From NCBI GenBank assembly GCA_002352055.1, contig DEHS01000083.1, positions 4,114-21,275 on the forward strand: a stretch of DNA of 17,162 nucleotides. The letters run 5' to 3'. The position numbers and the translations under genes were made by a program. Position 1 is the stretch's first letter, and every line of letters begins with the position of its first letter. The stretch is from Legionellaceae bacterium UBA2794 (GTDB taxonomy: Bacteria > Pseudomonadota > Gammaproteobacteria > Legionellales > Legionellaceae). The notes under the pieces were generated by a model that was not told the DNA's origin, ran no database searches, and worked only from the letters and a program-made list of their open reading frames with translations. Below are positions 1-6,854 of this stretch, in pieces.

Positions 1-423
1 CTCTAGTACGCCTTTTTTTCGAGCGCGTAAAGGAAAAACATGCCCAGGAGAGATAATATCGAGCGATGAGCTTTCAGGATTAATTGCAACTTTTATCGTA
101 TGGGCTCTGTCTTTTGCAGAGATTCCTGTAGATACACCACTTGCAGCCTCAATGGATACTGTAAAAGCCGTGCCATAAGGAGATTTATTATTCTGTGCCA
201 TCATAGGTAATTGAAGTTTATCAATGAGTTCATCAGCCATAGGCAAACAAATTAAGCCACAACCAAATCGTGACATGAAGTTTATAGCCTCTGGAGTTAC
301 GTGCTCAGCAGCCATGACCAAATCACCTTCATTTTCGCGATCTTCATCATCCATTAGAATAATCATTTTACCGGCTTTTAAAATGTCCAGTGCCTCTTCA
401 ATAGTTGCTAACGAATGTCTCAT
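1..423 (-). CDS. ribB: 3,4-dihydroxy-2-butanone-4-phosphate synthase (RibB domain), cut by window edge
   Basis: Only the N-terminal 141 residues are in the window; the reading frame stays open to base 1. The protein converts ribulose 5-phosphate to 3,4-dihydroxy-2-butanone 4-phosphate, the four-carbon precursor of riboflavin. The acidic metal/substrate loop [10 protein letters not shown] is near residues 25-34. Further on are [19 protein letters not shown] and PGHVFPLRA, all typical of RibB. The ATG at 423 overlaps the ribE stop codon (TGA at 422-420) as ATGA, so translation is probably coupled and this is the third gene of a ribD-ribE-ribB operon. Many homologues carry a C-terminal GTP cyclohydrolase II domain (RibBA). 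Whether this one does cannot be seen here. Confidence 0.96.
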   Translation of the reverse strand, partial: MRHSLATIEEALDILKAGKMIILMDDEDRENEGDLVMAAEHVTPEAINFMSRFGCGLICLPMADELIDKLQLPMMAQNNKSPYGTAFTVSIEAASGVSTGISAKDRAHTIKVAINPESSSLDIISPGHVFPLRARKKGVLE

Positions 424-1037
424 GGCTTTACCTCACAGTTCAACTTCCCGTTGATTTGCAGCTGATGAGCAACAATACGGGTAAGATAATCAAATTCTAT
501 ATTCACCTTCTGTCCAACATGTAACCATCTGAATGTGGTTCGCTGGAGTGTATGCGGAATCAGCATTAATTTAACAGTCTGATTAAGGGCCTGATTAATG
601 GTGAGACTTACACCGTCCACGGTTATACTGCCCTTAGGTATGAGATACAGCATTTCCTGGGCATTAAAACCGGATAATTCAACTTCCATACATTCATCAA
701 TTTTTTGAATAGCGCTTACATGAGCCATAGTATCCACATGACCACTCACATAATGGCCACCAAAACGTGCAGCGCCGAACATCGCTCGTTCAAGATTTAC
801 TAAAATCTTCGTAGTTACATCTGCCAGGGTGGTCAACCGCAATGTCTCAGGAGATATATCAAAATGCAACTGTCCTGGGATTTGCATCGGTAAAAGGGTT
901 AAACACACACCATTCACCGCAATACTTTCTCCGGTCACTAATTGGTCAAAGCTGGATGATATAATCAACCGATTAGCCGATTGATTGCTAATATTTGCCA
1001 AGACCTCGCCTTGTTGTTCTATTAATCCCGTAAACAT
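420..1037 (-). CDS. ribE: Riboflavin synthase, alpha subunit
   Basis: This 205-residue protein catalyses the last step of riboflavin synthesis, dismutating two 6,7-dimethyl-8-ribityllumazine molecules. It shows the two lumazine-binding halves expected of the family. The first begins with MFTGLIE and has [12 protein letters not shown] (residues 37-48), followed by NLERAM and [10 protein letters not shown] (about 81-102). The second has the matching [14 protein letters not shown] (about 135-148). Length is normal for the family. The ATG at 1037 was chosen because the family invariably starts MFTG; a longer in-frame ORF from 1061 would add eight residues lying inside ribD. The start shares one base with the ribD stop (TAATG), and the stop overlaps the ribB start, indicating tight operon organisation. 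No FMN riboswitch is visible. Confidence 0.97.
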   Translation of the reverse strand: MFTGLIEQQGEVLANISNQSANRLIISSSFDQLVTGESIAVNGVCLTLLPMQIPGQLHFDISPETLRLTTLADVTTKILVNLERAMFGAARFGGHYVSGHVDTMAHVSAIQKIDECMEVELSGFNAQEMLYLIPKGSITVDGVSLTINQALNQTVKLMLIPHTLQRTTFRWLHVGQKVNIEFDYLTRIVAHQLQINGKLNCEVKP

Positions 1038-2107
1038 TAATCCTCCAGCCAATCCAGGCAAGCTATCATATTATCACCCATTGCCTGCCAGGACAGGGTA
1101 TGGGTCCTCGAAAATAATCCAGCGGATGAATAAGCATTAACCCCCCTCTGTCCTAAAATTGCAGGCACAAGGTATAAATATGTTCTATTCACAAGACCTT
1201 CCACATGCAGGGAGCCAAATATTGTTCCACCTGCCTCAACCCATACATCGTGATAACCTGACTCACCTAAATGACTGATCACTTGATTTAAATCCAAAAA
1301 ACCATTGTTTGCAGGAATCGCATGATACGAAATGTTGGACTCCGATGAAAATTTATTTTTCGCATGTGTCAATTCATCATTGTAATAAATATGACAATGA
1401 GATGCCTTGGAAAACATCAACGCATTCTTATTCAAACTTAAATTACTGTCGATAACAGCAATGACTCGTGCCTGTTCTTGTCCGTCTAGTCTCACATTTA
1501 ATTGCGGATTATCCAGTTCAACCGTCCTTGCGGTAGATAAAATGACGTCACTCGCTGCCCGCATTTCATGAGTAAATTGAGCACACAAGGCATTGGACAA
1601 AATAAGTCGACCTCCTTCTGATTGACCTATTTTACCATCAAAAGTGTGCGCCATTTTCACTGTGACCCATGGTTTTTTAGTTATCGTCCAATAAGCATAA
1701 CTTTTATAAAATTCATCAATAACGGGTAATGACAAATGTGTGACCTTAATTCCTTGCTGGTGCAATATGCTTGACGAGTCATTTTGTGCAACAATAGGAT
1801 TTGGATCTTTAAATGCAAAAAAAACTTCTTTAATCCCATGGCTGATAATGGCATCAACACAAGGAGGCGTTTTTCCCCAATGATTACAAGGCTCCAGTGT
1901 AATATAAAGCGTAATGTCTGGCGTTCCAGGGGGGATTTGTGCTAACAATAGTTGTTCTGCATGCGGAGTTCCTGCACCACGATGCCAAGCTTGTGCTATA
2001 ATCACTCCATTTTGCACAGCAACCGCGCCGACACTGGGATTGGGCGCACAAAGACCACGACCCAGCCTGGCCTGTTCAAGTGCTGCGAGCAGAAACTTTT
2101 CGTGCAT
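1037..2107 (-). CDS. ribD: Bifunctional riboflavin deaminase/reductase RibD
   Basis: This 356-residue cytosolic enzyme carries out the second and third steps of riboflavin synthesis: deamination of the pyrimidine product of GTP cyclohydrolase II, then NADPH-dependent reduction of the ribosyl chain. The N-terminal cytidine-deaminase-like domain has PNPSVGAV (about 22-29) and zinc ligands in HAE (49-51) and in LEPCNHWGKTPPC (C74 and C83). The reductase domain begins near KPWVTVKMA (about residue 145), with DGKIG, a TARTVELDNPQLNVR segment and a C-terminal EAGGTIFGSL. Some reductase positions look diverged: RLILS stands where many homologues have a Trp-containing QWIT, and a loop usually containing VAGKG is VAQND. 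An AGGTG Shine-Dalgarno sits just upstream of the ATG. It is the first gene of the operon, divergent from the M48 peptidase over about 60 bases with no room for a riboswitch. Confidence 0.97.
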   Translation of the reverse strand: MHEKFLLAALEQARLGRGLCAPNPSVGAVAVQNGVIIAQAWHRGAGTPHAEQLLLAQIPPGTPDITLYITLEPCNHWGKTPPCVDAIISHGIKEVFFAFKDPNPIVAQNDSSSILHQQGIKVTHLSLPVIDEFYKSYAYWTITKKPWVTVKMAHTFDGKIGQSEGGRLILSNALCAQFTHEMRAASDVILSTARTVELDNPQLNVRLDGQEQARVIAVIDSNLSLNKNALMFSKASHCHIYYNDELTHAKNKFSSESNISYHAIPANNGFLDLNQVISHLGESGYHDVWVEAGGTIFGSLHVEGLVNRTYLYLVPAILGQRGVNAYSSAGLFSRTHTLSWQAMGDNMIACLDWLED

Positions 2108-2169
2108 TTAGTGATCACCTGGAAAAAGTGTACGAATGATAACAAATTATTCAATTTTTGAGTAGCCTA

Positions 2170-3600
2170 ATGATTAAATTGAACTTAAAATTTAGATTTA
2201 TGACTTCTTTTGCCCGAGTGGCTAAACAGGTATTAGCCTCATTCCTGATGTTCTGGACTTCATACAGCGGAGCCACAGGACTATCTCCTTATTCAACAAA
2301 TGAGTTGGAGCAATTAGAAAAAGAATTCATTCAGCTTATTAATCAATCAGATAGCGTAGAGCGCAATCCCCTCGCCAATCAGTATATCAATCATCTGGGA
2401 AGCAAACTCGCTCATTTCGGTCGAATCAAAGCGCCCTCCTTTTTTCTGGTTAAGTCAAAAGAAATTAATGCTTTTGCCGGACCCGGCGGATACATTGGTA
2501 TTAACTCACAACTGATACTGACCAGTAGTAATGAAAGCGAGCTGGCCGCAGTAATGGCACACGAGATTGCTCACGTTCGCCTCCATCATCTGTACAGCAT
2601 GATTGAACATCAAAAACAAATGCGGGTACCGATGCTTGCCTCATTACTTGCATCAGCAGCATTGGGGGTGTTGAATCCTACAGTAGGAATGGGAGCAATG
2701 ATGGCTTCGCTTTCGGGTTTCTCCCAGGATAATATCAATTTTACTCGTTCAAAAGAAAAAGAAGCGGACAGAATTGGTATCGATATGCTTATTAAAGCAG
2801 GTTTTAATCCTAAAGGTATGGCTGCTTTCTTTCAAAAGATGCAAGAAAACGGACGCTATTATTATACAGCAAATATTCCAGCCATTCTCCGGACGCATCC
2901 ACTTGATGCGGACAGAATCGCGGAAGCAGAAAACCGTACTGCTCGCCTACCTACTCAGAAATACCAGGATTCACTGGATTATCTCCTGTTTAAAGAGATA
3001 ATCCGAGTGGCAGTAAGTCCTGAAAGCAAACAATTAATTGATTATTATGAACGACATTGTATCAAAAAAAATAAAGCAGTTGCCTGTGAATATGGTCATG
3101 TTTTAACTTTGCTTCATACTAATAAATTTCAAAATGCCGCGGACCGCCTGTCGTCTTTATTGGAGCACGATAAAAATAATCTTTTTTTTCAGATTGCGAT
3201 GGCGCAGGCAGAAACGGGTCTGGGCAAGTTTAAAGAAGCCGTTGCGCGATTAAATGAATTACAAAATAATTATCCCGATAATTATGCAGCGCTCATGGCT
3301 CATGCTCAAGGATTACTTGCCGCTAATCAGCCTGATAAGGCAACCAGCGTATTATTAAAAGGAAGTCGCCTGTATCGTCAGGACTTGCCCCTTTGCCGGG
3401 AACTTGCTCGTGCCCAGGCTGCTGCGAACCAAAAAAGTTATGCGTATTTCACCCAATCTAATTGTTTGTTACTCGAAGGGCAGGCCAGGGCTTCTGTAGC
3501 GCAGCTTAAGGTCGCGCGAAGCCTTGCTAAAAATGATCCTTATTTGCTCGCACGTATTTCGGCCAAAATTGATGAAATTAAATTTATGACTGAGAATTAA
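2170..3600 (+). CDS. Exported M48-family zinc metallopeptidase with TPR-like C-terminal region (BepA/YfgC-like)
   Basis: This 476-residue protein is predicted to be exported to the periplasm. A hydrophobic segment near residues 17-34 ends in SYSGA, which fits a signal peptide. The peptidase domain has KEINAFAGPGGYIG, then the zinc motif HEIAH (131-135) with Glu132 as catalytic base, and EKEADRIG supplying the third ligand (about E198), followed by RTHPLDADRIAEA. The C-terminal 200 residues are helical and repeat-like, resembling tetratricopeptide repeats. This order matches E. coli BepA, a periplasmic protease/chaperone in outer-membrane protein quality control, so the same role is inferred. 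The start is uncertain. TTG at 2158, ATG at 2170 and ATG at 2200 are all in frame, and 2170 was chosen for a weak GAG seven bases upstream. Loss of the first ten residues would leave a shorter, more classical signal peptide. Confidence 0.9.
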   Translation: MIKLNLKFRFMTSFARVAKQVLASFLMFWTSYSGATGLSPYSTNELEQLEKEFIQLINQSDSVERNPLANQYINHLGSKLAHFGRIKAPSFFLVKSKEINAFAGPGGYIGINSQLILTSSNESELAAVMAHEIAHVRLHHLYSMIEHQKQMRVPMLASLLASAALGVLNPTVGMGAMMASLSGFSQDNINFTRSKEKEADRIGIDMLIKAGFNPKGMAAFFQKMQENGRYYYTANIPAILRTHPLDADRIAEAENRTARLPTQKYQDSLDYLLFKEIIRVAVSPESKQLIDYYERHCIKKNKAVACEYGHVLTLLHTNKFQNAADRLSSLLEHDKNNLFFQIAMAQAETGLGKFKEAVARLNELQNNYPDNYAALMAHAQGLLAANQPDKATSVLLKGSRLYRQDLPLCRELARAQAAANQKSYAYFTQSNCLLLEGQARASVAQLKVARSLAKNDPYLLARISAKIDEIKFMTEN

Positions 3601-3647
3601 TCATAAATTAATGGCCAATAAAAAGCACAGTCATTTTAATTAAGTCC

Positions 3648-3682
3648 AAATATAGACTTTTTTAAACTATTAGTCTATATTT
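3648..3682 (+). promoter_or_regulatory. Inverted-repeat operator over the toxin-antitoxin promoter
   Basis: A perfect 11-bp inverted repeat, AAATATAGACT (3648-3658) and AGTCTATATTT (3672-3682), is separated by 13 bases. It extends to 14 bp per arm with one mismatch. The arms overlap a plausible promoter: TAGACT (3653-3658) as a -35 box and TATATT (3676-3681) as a -10 box with 17-bp spacing. Placed 28 bases before the antitoxin ATG, this fits the autorepression typical of Xre-type antitoxins. That the antitoxin binds here is inference. Confidence 0.7.
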
Positions 3683-3709
3683 AGATTAAACGTATGATGT
3701 GAGGCCGCA

Positions 3710-4105
3710 ATGATTCCATTACGCAACAATCCACTAACTAATGAACAGATTCAAACAGCATTTAGAGCGGTTTTAACTATTTTTGCAAAGTGGCAATGCA
3801 CTACTGAAGAAGCACAAACCTTATTGGGTATAAAGCGTTCGACCTGGTTTAAATATAAAAGTGCACCTGAAACAGCTTCTTTTAGTCACGATCTTGTAGA
3901 GCGTATTTCGTACATACTAAATATTCATGCAGCATTACGGATTCTGTTTTCAAATCCAGATTCAGTCTATCAATGGGTCAGGAAACCCAATAAAGCTCCA
4001 TTTTACAACGGTCGCTCCGCTATGGAGATTATGCTTCAGGGACGCGTTGTGGATTTATGGGCAGTTGCCAGCCGACTTAATGCAGAGCGCGGCGGGAGAG
4101 CATGA
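3710..4105 (+). CDS. Xre/MbcA/ParS-type antitoxin of a RES-Xre toxin-antitoxin module
   Basis: This 131-residue protein is the putative antitoxin and autorepressor. An N-terminal helical region (about 11-51) contains a helix-turn-helix-like segment around TEEAQTLLGIKRSTWFKYK. The C-terminal part (about 91-129) has the MbcA/ParS/Xre (DUF2384) signature: NKAPFYNGRSAMEIML followed by LWAVASRLNAERGG. In characterised relatives the C-terminal region occupies the active-site cleft of the RES toxin. A GAGG Shine-Dalgarno lies five bases before the ATG at 3710. The stop overlaps the toxin start as ATGA, so translation of the pair is coupled. The gene follows an inverted repeat that overlays its likely promoter. 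Family assignment is from recognised motifs; repression of this promoter is inferred. Confidence 0.93.
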   Translation: MIPLRNNPLTNEQIQTAFRAVLTIFAKWQCTTEEAQTLLGIKRSTWFKYKSAPETASFSHDLVERISYILNIHAALRILFSNPDSVYQWVRKPNKAPFYNGRSAMEIMLQGRVVDLWAVASRLNAERGGRA

Positions 4106-4812
4106 TGAATTTATTAGATTCTCTTCATACTGTATCGTTTACACAAGAACGATGTTACCGGCTGATCCCCTCCCAATTTCCCCCCATCCATTTATTTGAA
4201 GACGTTGCCAGTGCCGATGAATTTGAGGCTTTATTTGCAGTCCAAATGTTAACCAATCCAAGAATTCAGGAAGAAATTGGCCAAATCAATCGGGTGCCAA
4301 AAGAACAGCGTTTATTTGCGGTTCCAGGATGCGGCTATGTGATGGCCGCTTTTACTCATATAAATCCTGATGGCAGTCGATTTTCCAATGGAGACTATGG
4401 GATTTATTATGCTGCGGACACTCTTGAAACAGCTATTGCCGAGACCGTATATCATAAAGAGCTATTTCTTTCCTATACTGACGAACCTGCGCAGGAACTG
4501 GATATGAGGAGTTTAATTGCTCAATTTAATGCAGAATTATTTGACCTTACTTTATTAAATATGGCTGATCCTGTCTATTCAAAGGGAGATTATAGGGTGA
4601 GCCAGGAACTGGGCGCGTTAATTAAGGAAAAACAACGTGATGGAGCCATGTATCATTCAGTCAGAACCATTAACGGAAAAAATTTTGCTCTATTTAAACC
4701 CAACCTTATTATCAAATGTCACCAGAGTGCCCATTTTAGTTATGTATGGAATGGTGAAAAAATCACTTCAGTATATCAAAAAGTGATTAAAACGAATGCT
4801 ATTGTTTCATGA
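4102..4812 (+). CDS. RES-domain toxin (NAD+-targeting ADP-ribosyltransferase-like fold)
   Basis: This 236-residue protein is the toxin partner of the upstream antitoxin. RES toxins such as MbcT and the Pseudomonas putida Res protein degrade or phosphorolyse NAD+, while ParT modifies a metabolic enzyme; the substrate here is unknown. Conserved RES positions are visible: Arg20 in CYRLIP, Arg93 in GSRFSNGDYG, tyrosines in IYYAAD (about 101-106), Glu114 in AIAETVYH, and Ser186/Arg188 in YHSVRT. The spacing between the first Arg and the SRFS block is about 70 residues. This places the protein among the longer RES toxins rather than the compact ~150-residue type. All key residues are intact, so the toxin appears functional. 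The ATG at 4102 overlaps the antitoxin stop; a second ATG follows immediately at 4105. Confidence 0.93.
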   Translation: MMNLLDSLHTVSFTQERCYRLIPSQFPPIHLFEDVASADEFEALFAVQMLTNPRIQEEIGQINRVPKEQRLFAVPGCGYVMAAFTHINPDGSRFSNGDYGIYYAADTLETAIAETVYHKELFLSYTDEPAQELDMRSLIAQFNAELFDLTLLNMADPVYSKGDYRVSQELGALIKEKQRDGAMYHSVRTINGKNFALFKPNLIIKCHQSAHFSYVWNGEKITSVYQKVIKTNAIVS

Positions 4813-4942
4813 AGAATCTTAGGCACTCATACGCAAGAATAACTCAATTTCCCTTGTAATTGCTCAAAATTAATTATAAAAACTAGAAAATTGCAAAGTG
4901 CTTTTTTTAATTAAATTAGCTAGGCCACTTGGAGTCAATTTT

Positions 4943-5104
4943 ATGAAATATCAAAGATCTTGGTTATGTTGGGGAATTATCTCAGGATTTTTATTTGGAT
5001 TTTTTTGTTTTGCTTATGGGGTATTTACTCATTCACATAATAAAACTCAGAGAGTTTATTCAAAGAGCCATTCAAAGCACGGTCAAGCTGGAACCACATT
5101 ATGA
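4943..5104 (+). CDS. Small single-pass membrane protein of unknown function
   Basis: This is a 53-residue reading frame that I do not recognise. The ATG at 4943 is preferred over an in-frame start at 4898 because GGAG (4931-4934) lies eight bases before it, and the protein then begins with a short basic segment, MKYQRSW. Residues about 8-28 form one hydrophobic, Gly/Phe-rich membrane segment (WGIISGFLFGFFCFAYGVF). The tail is polar, rich in His, Ser and Lys (HSHNKTQ, SKSHSKHG). Its stop overlaps the ATG of the next micro-frame (ATGA at 5101-5104), suggesting translational coupling. It lies 130 bases downstream of the RES toxin with no clear promoter visible. Expression is unproven. Confidence 0.5.
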   Translation: MKYQRSWLCWGIISGFLFGFFCFAYGVFTHSHNKTQRVYSKSHSKHGQAGTTL

Positions 5105-5214
5105 ATAAAAAAACTAGGACCTATTATCAAAGATTGTCACATTTTATTTTAGGATTTTTTATGGGAGTTGCTCTTTGAGCTATCACCTTGATGATACTAT
5201 TAATTATTAATTGA
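5101..5214 (+). pseudogene. Micro-ORF with hydrophobic segment interrupted by an in-frame TGA
   Basis: From the ATG at 5101, overlapping the previous stop, 25 codons are open (MNKKTRTYYQRLSHF, then ILGFFMGVAL) up to TGA at 5176-5178. The same frame then continues for 11 more strongly hydrophobic codons (AITLMILLIIN) to a second TGA at 5212-5214. If the first TGA were TGG (Trp), the product would be a 37-residue protein with a basic N-terminus and one full membrane helix. This pattern suggests a recently broken gene or a sequencing error; a naturally truncated peptide is also possible. The Shine-Dalgarno is weak, so the frame may rely on coupling to the gene before it. No family is recognised. 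Confidence 0.32.
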
Positions 5215-5226
5215 TGATAATTAATA
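5198..5226. terminator. AT-only inverted repeat between converging genes
   Basis: A perfect 10-bp inverted repeat (5198-5207 with 5217-5226) flanks a nine-base loop and covers the Sel1-gene stop codon. It contains no G or C in the stem, so the hairpin would be weak. Its position between converging transcription units suggests a transcript end, but this is tentative. Confidence 0.3.
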
Positions 5227-6690
5227 TTTCCATAACTGATGAGACAGCCAAATATCATAAGCTTCTTTTGCGCCACCCTCTTTGGCTTTTCCAATCCAAT
5301 ATTTAGCGAGGGATAAGTCTTTATTAACCCCCTTGCCCTCAATATAAATTAAACCAAGGTTTATTTGTGACAGATAAAAATTCTGATCAGCGGCCTGCGT
5401 GTACCAATATATCGCCTTTTCCATGTTTAATGGAACGCCTTCTCCAGTCATATACATGACTCCTAAATTGTTTTGTGCCAAGGGAAGCCCCTGTTCCGCA
5501 GCTTTTTTATAAAGCTCTACTGCATATTGGGAATCTTTCTTAACCCCTATTCCCTTCATGTACATAACCGCCAGATTATGTTGTGCCAGTGCTGAGTTTT
5601 GCTCTGCTGCTTTTCGATACCAAAAAAGTGCTTTCTCATTATTTACAGGAACTCCTTCCCCTTTCATGTACAATAACCCAAGACTGTTTTGGGCATCAGC
5701 AAAACCTTGCTCAGCTGACTTGGTAAACCAGAAAAAAGCACGATTGTAATCCGTGTTTTCATCATCATTACTGTATAGAATTCCCAAATTATTTTGCGCC
5801 AGGGCAAAACCTTGTTCGGCAGCTTTAGTGTACCAATAGATAGCTTTCTTTAGATTTTTTTCCTCTCCATCCTGATCATATAGATAACCAAGATTATTTT
5901 GTGCTTTTACGTTCCCCTGTGCTGCGGCCATCTCAAACCAATAAATGGCTTTTTTAAAATTCCTGACTGACTCATCAGCGTCCATGTATAAAACACCCAG
6001 ATTTAATTGAGCGAGTACCGATCCATTTTCAGCTGCTCGAGTATACCAATCAATGGATGCATTCAAATCACGAGGAACGCCATCTCCCCGCTCATAAATT
6101 ACCCCAAGATTATTTTGAGCATCAGGGTCTCCCTGATCCGCTGCTTTGGTATACCAGTAAATCGCTTTGGAAATGTCTTTGGGCACCCCCAATCCATTCA
6201 TGTATAAAATCGCTAAATTATACTGACCATCAACTCCACCTTTTTTAGCCGCTTTTTCATACCACAATGAAGCTTCTTTAGGGTCTCTGGGAACTCCAAA
6301 CCCATTTTCATATAAAATGCCGATATTATTTAAACTGATAGCGACACCTTTTTCAGCCGCTTTTTTTAACCAATACATGGCTAATTCATAATTTTTTGGT
6401 ACCCCTTGTCCCTTAATATATAATAATGCCAGGTTGTTTTGTGCTTCTGGATATCCCTGCTCTGCGGCCTTTTGATACCAATAAGCCGCTTTAGCAAAAT
6501 CAACTTCTACCCCATCTCCTTTTTCATAGTTAATTCCTAACTGCAGTTGTGCCTGGGGATCCCCTTTTTCTGCTTTATCCAGAGGAGAGAGTTGTTTCTC
6601 TAAAGTTCGATCGGTATCGGGTAATAGTGCATGCGAGGGTACGGGAAAGGAAAAGGAAAGCAGCATTAAAATTACAACAAATGATTTCAT
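5221..6690 (-). CDS. Secreted Sel1-repeat (SLR) protein with twelve repeats
   Basis: This 489-residue protein has an N-terminal signal peptide (about 1-21, ending PVPSHA) followed by a short linker. Twelve consecutive Sel1-like repeats fill residues 41-470, each 35-36 long with the pattern AQNNLGxLYxxGxGVxxDxxKAxYWYxKAA. A 19-residue tail ends in LWKY. Sel1 repeats form a superhelix of helix pairs that binds other proteins. In Legionella, SLR proteins such as LpnE, EnhC and LidL act in host entry and trafficking, so a host-interaction role is possible but not shown. Repeats 6-8 (221-326) are unusual: the GxGV turn is replaced by acidic loops such as MDADES, DQDGEE and NDDEN, and repeats 7 and 8 are one residue short. 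The start at 6690 gives a clean signal peptide and has a GAGAG Shine-Dalgarno upstream; an in-frame extension from 6738 does not. Confidence 0.93.
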   Translation of the reverse strand: MKSFVVILMLLSFSFPVPSHALLPDTDRTLEKQLSPLDKAEKGDPQAQLQLGINYEKGDGVEVDFAKAAYWYQKAAEQGYPEAQNNLALLYIKGQGVPKNYELAMYWLKKAAEKGVAISLNNIGILYENGFGVPRDPKEASLWYEKAAKKGGVDGQYNLAILYMNGLGVPKDISKAIYWYTKAADQGDPDAQNNLGVIYERGDGVPRDLNASIDWYTRAAENGSVLAQLNLGVLYMDADESVRNFKKAIYWFEMAAAQGNVKAQNNLGYLYDQDGEEKNLKKAIYWYTKAAEQGFALAQNNLGILYSNDDENTDYNRAFFWFTKSAEQGFADAQNSLGLLYMKGEGVPVNNEKALFWYRKAAEQNSALAQHNLAVMYMKGIGVKKDSQYAVELYKKAAEQGLPLAQNNLGVMYMTGEGVPLNMEKAIYWYTQAADQNFYLSQINLGLIYIEGKGVNKDLSLAKYWIGKAKEGGAKEAYDIWLSHQLWKY

Positions 6691-6854
6691 ATAGACTCTC
6701 AATACATCTTGTACAATTATAGCACAATAAACAGGCATAATTTTTTCCTTATCCTGCTCACTTAATAAAGCCGGTAGCTTATGGTTTGATTCATGTTTAT
6801 ACTAAACTATTCTATTGATACCCATTTTCCATTTGGGTCAAAGTAAAACTGCGG

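Noticed and set aside
1914..2161. Plus-strand frames opposite the ribD start, Cys-rich
   Set aside because: Antisense shadows of the conserved RibD deaminase domain.
2108..2169. Possible FMN riboswitch upstream of ribD
   Set aside because: Only about 60 bases separate it from the divergent gene and no RFN-like helices or conserved blocks are seen.
5127..5342. A 71-codon minus-strand frame overlapping the 3' end of the Sel1 gene
   Set aside because: Out of frame with a clear repeat protein, no Shine-Dalgarno or coherent domain.
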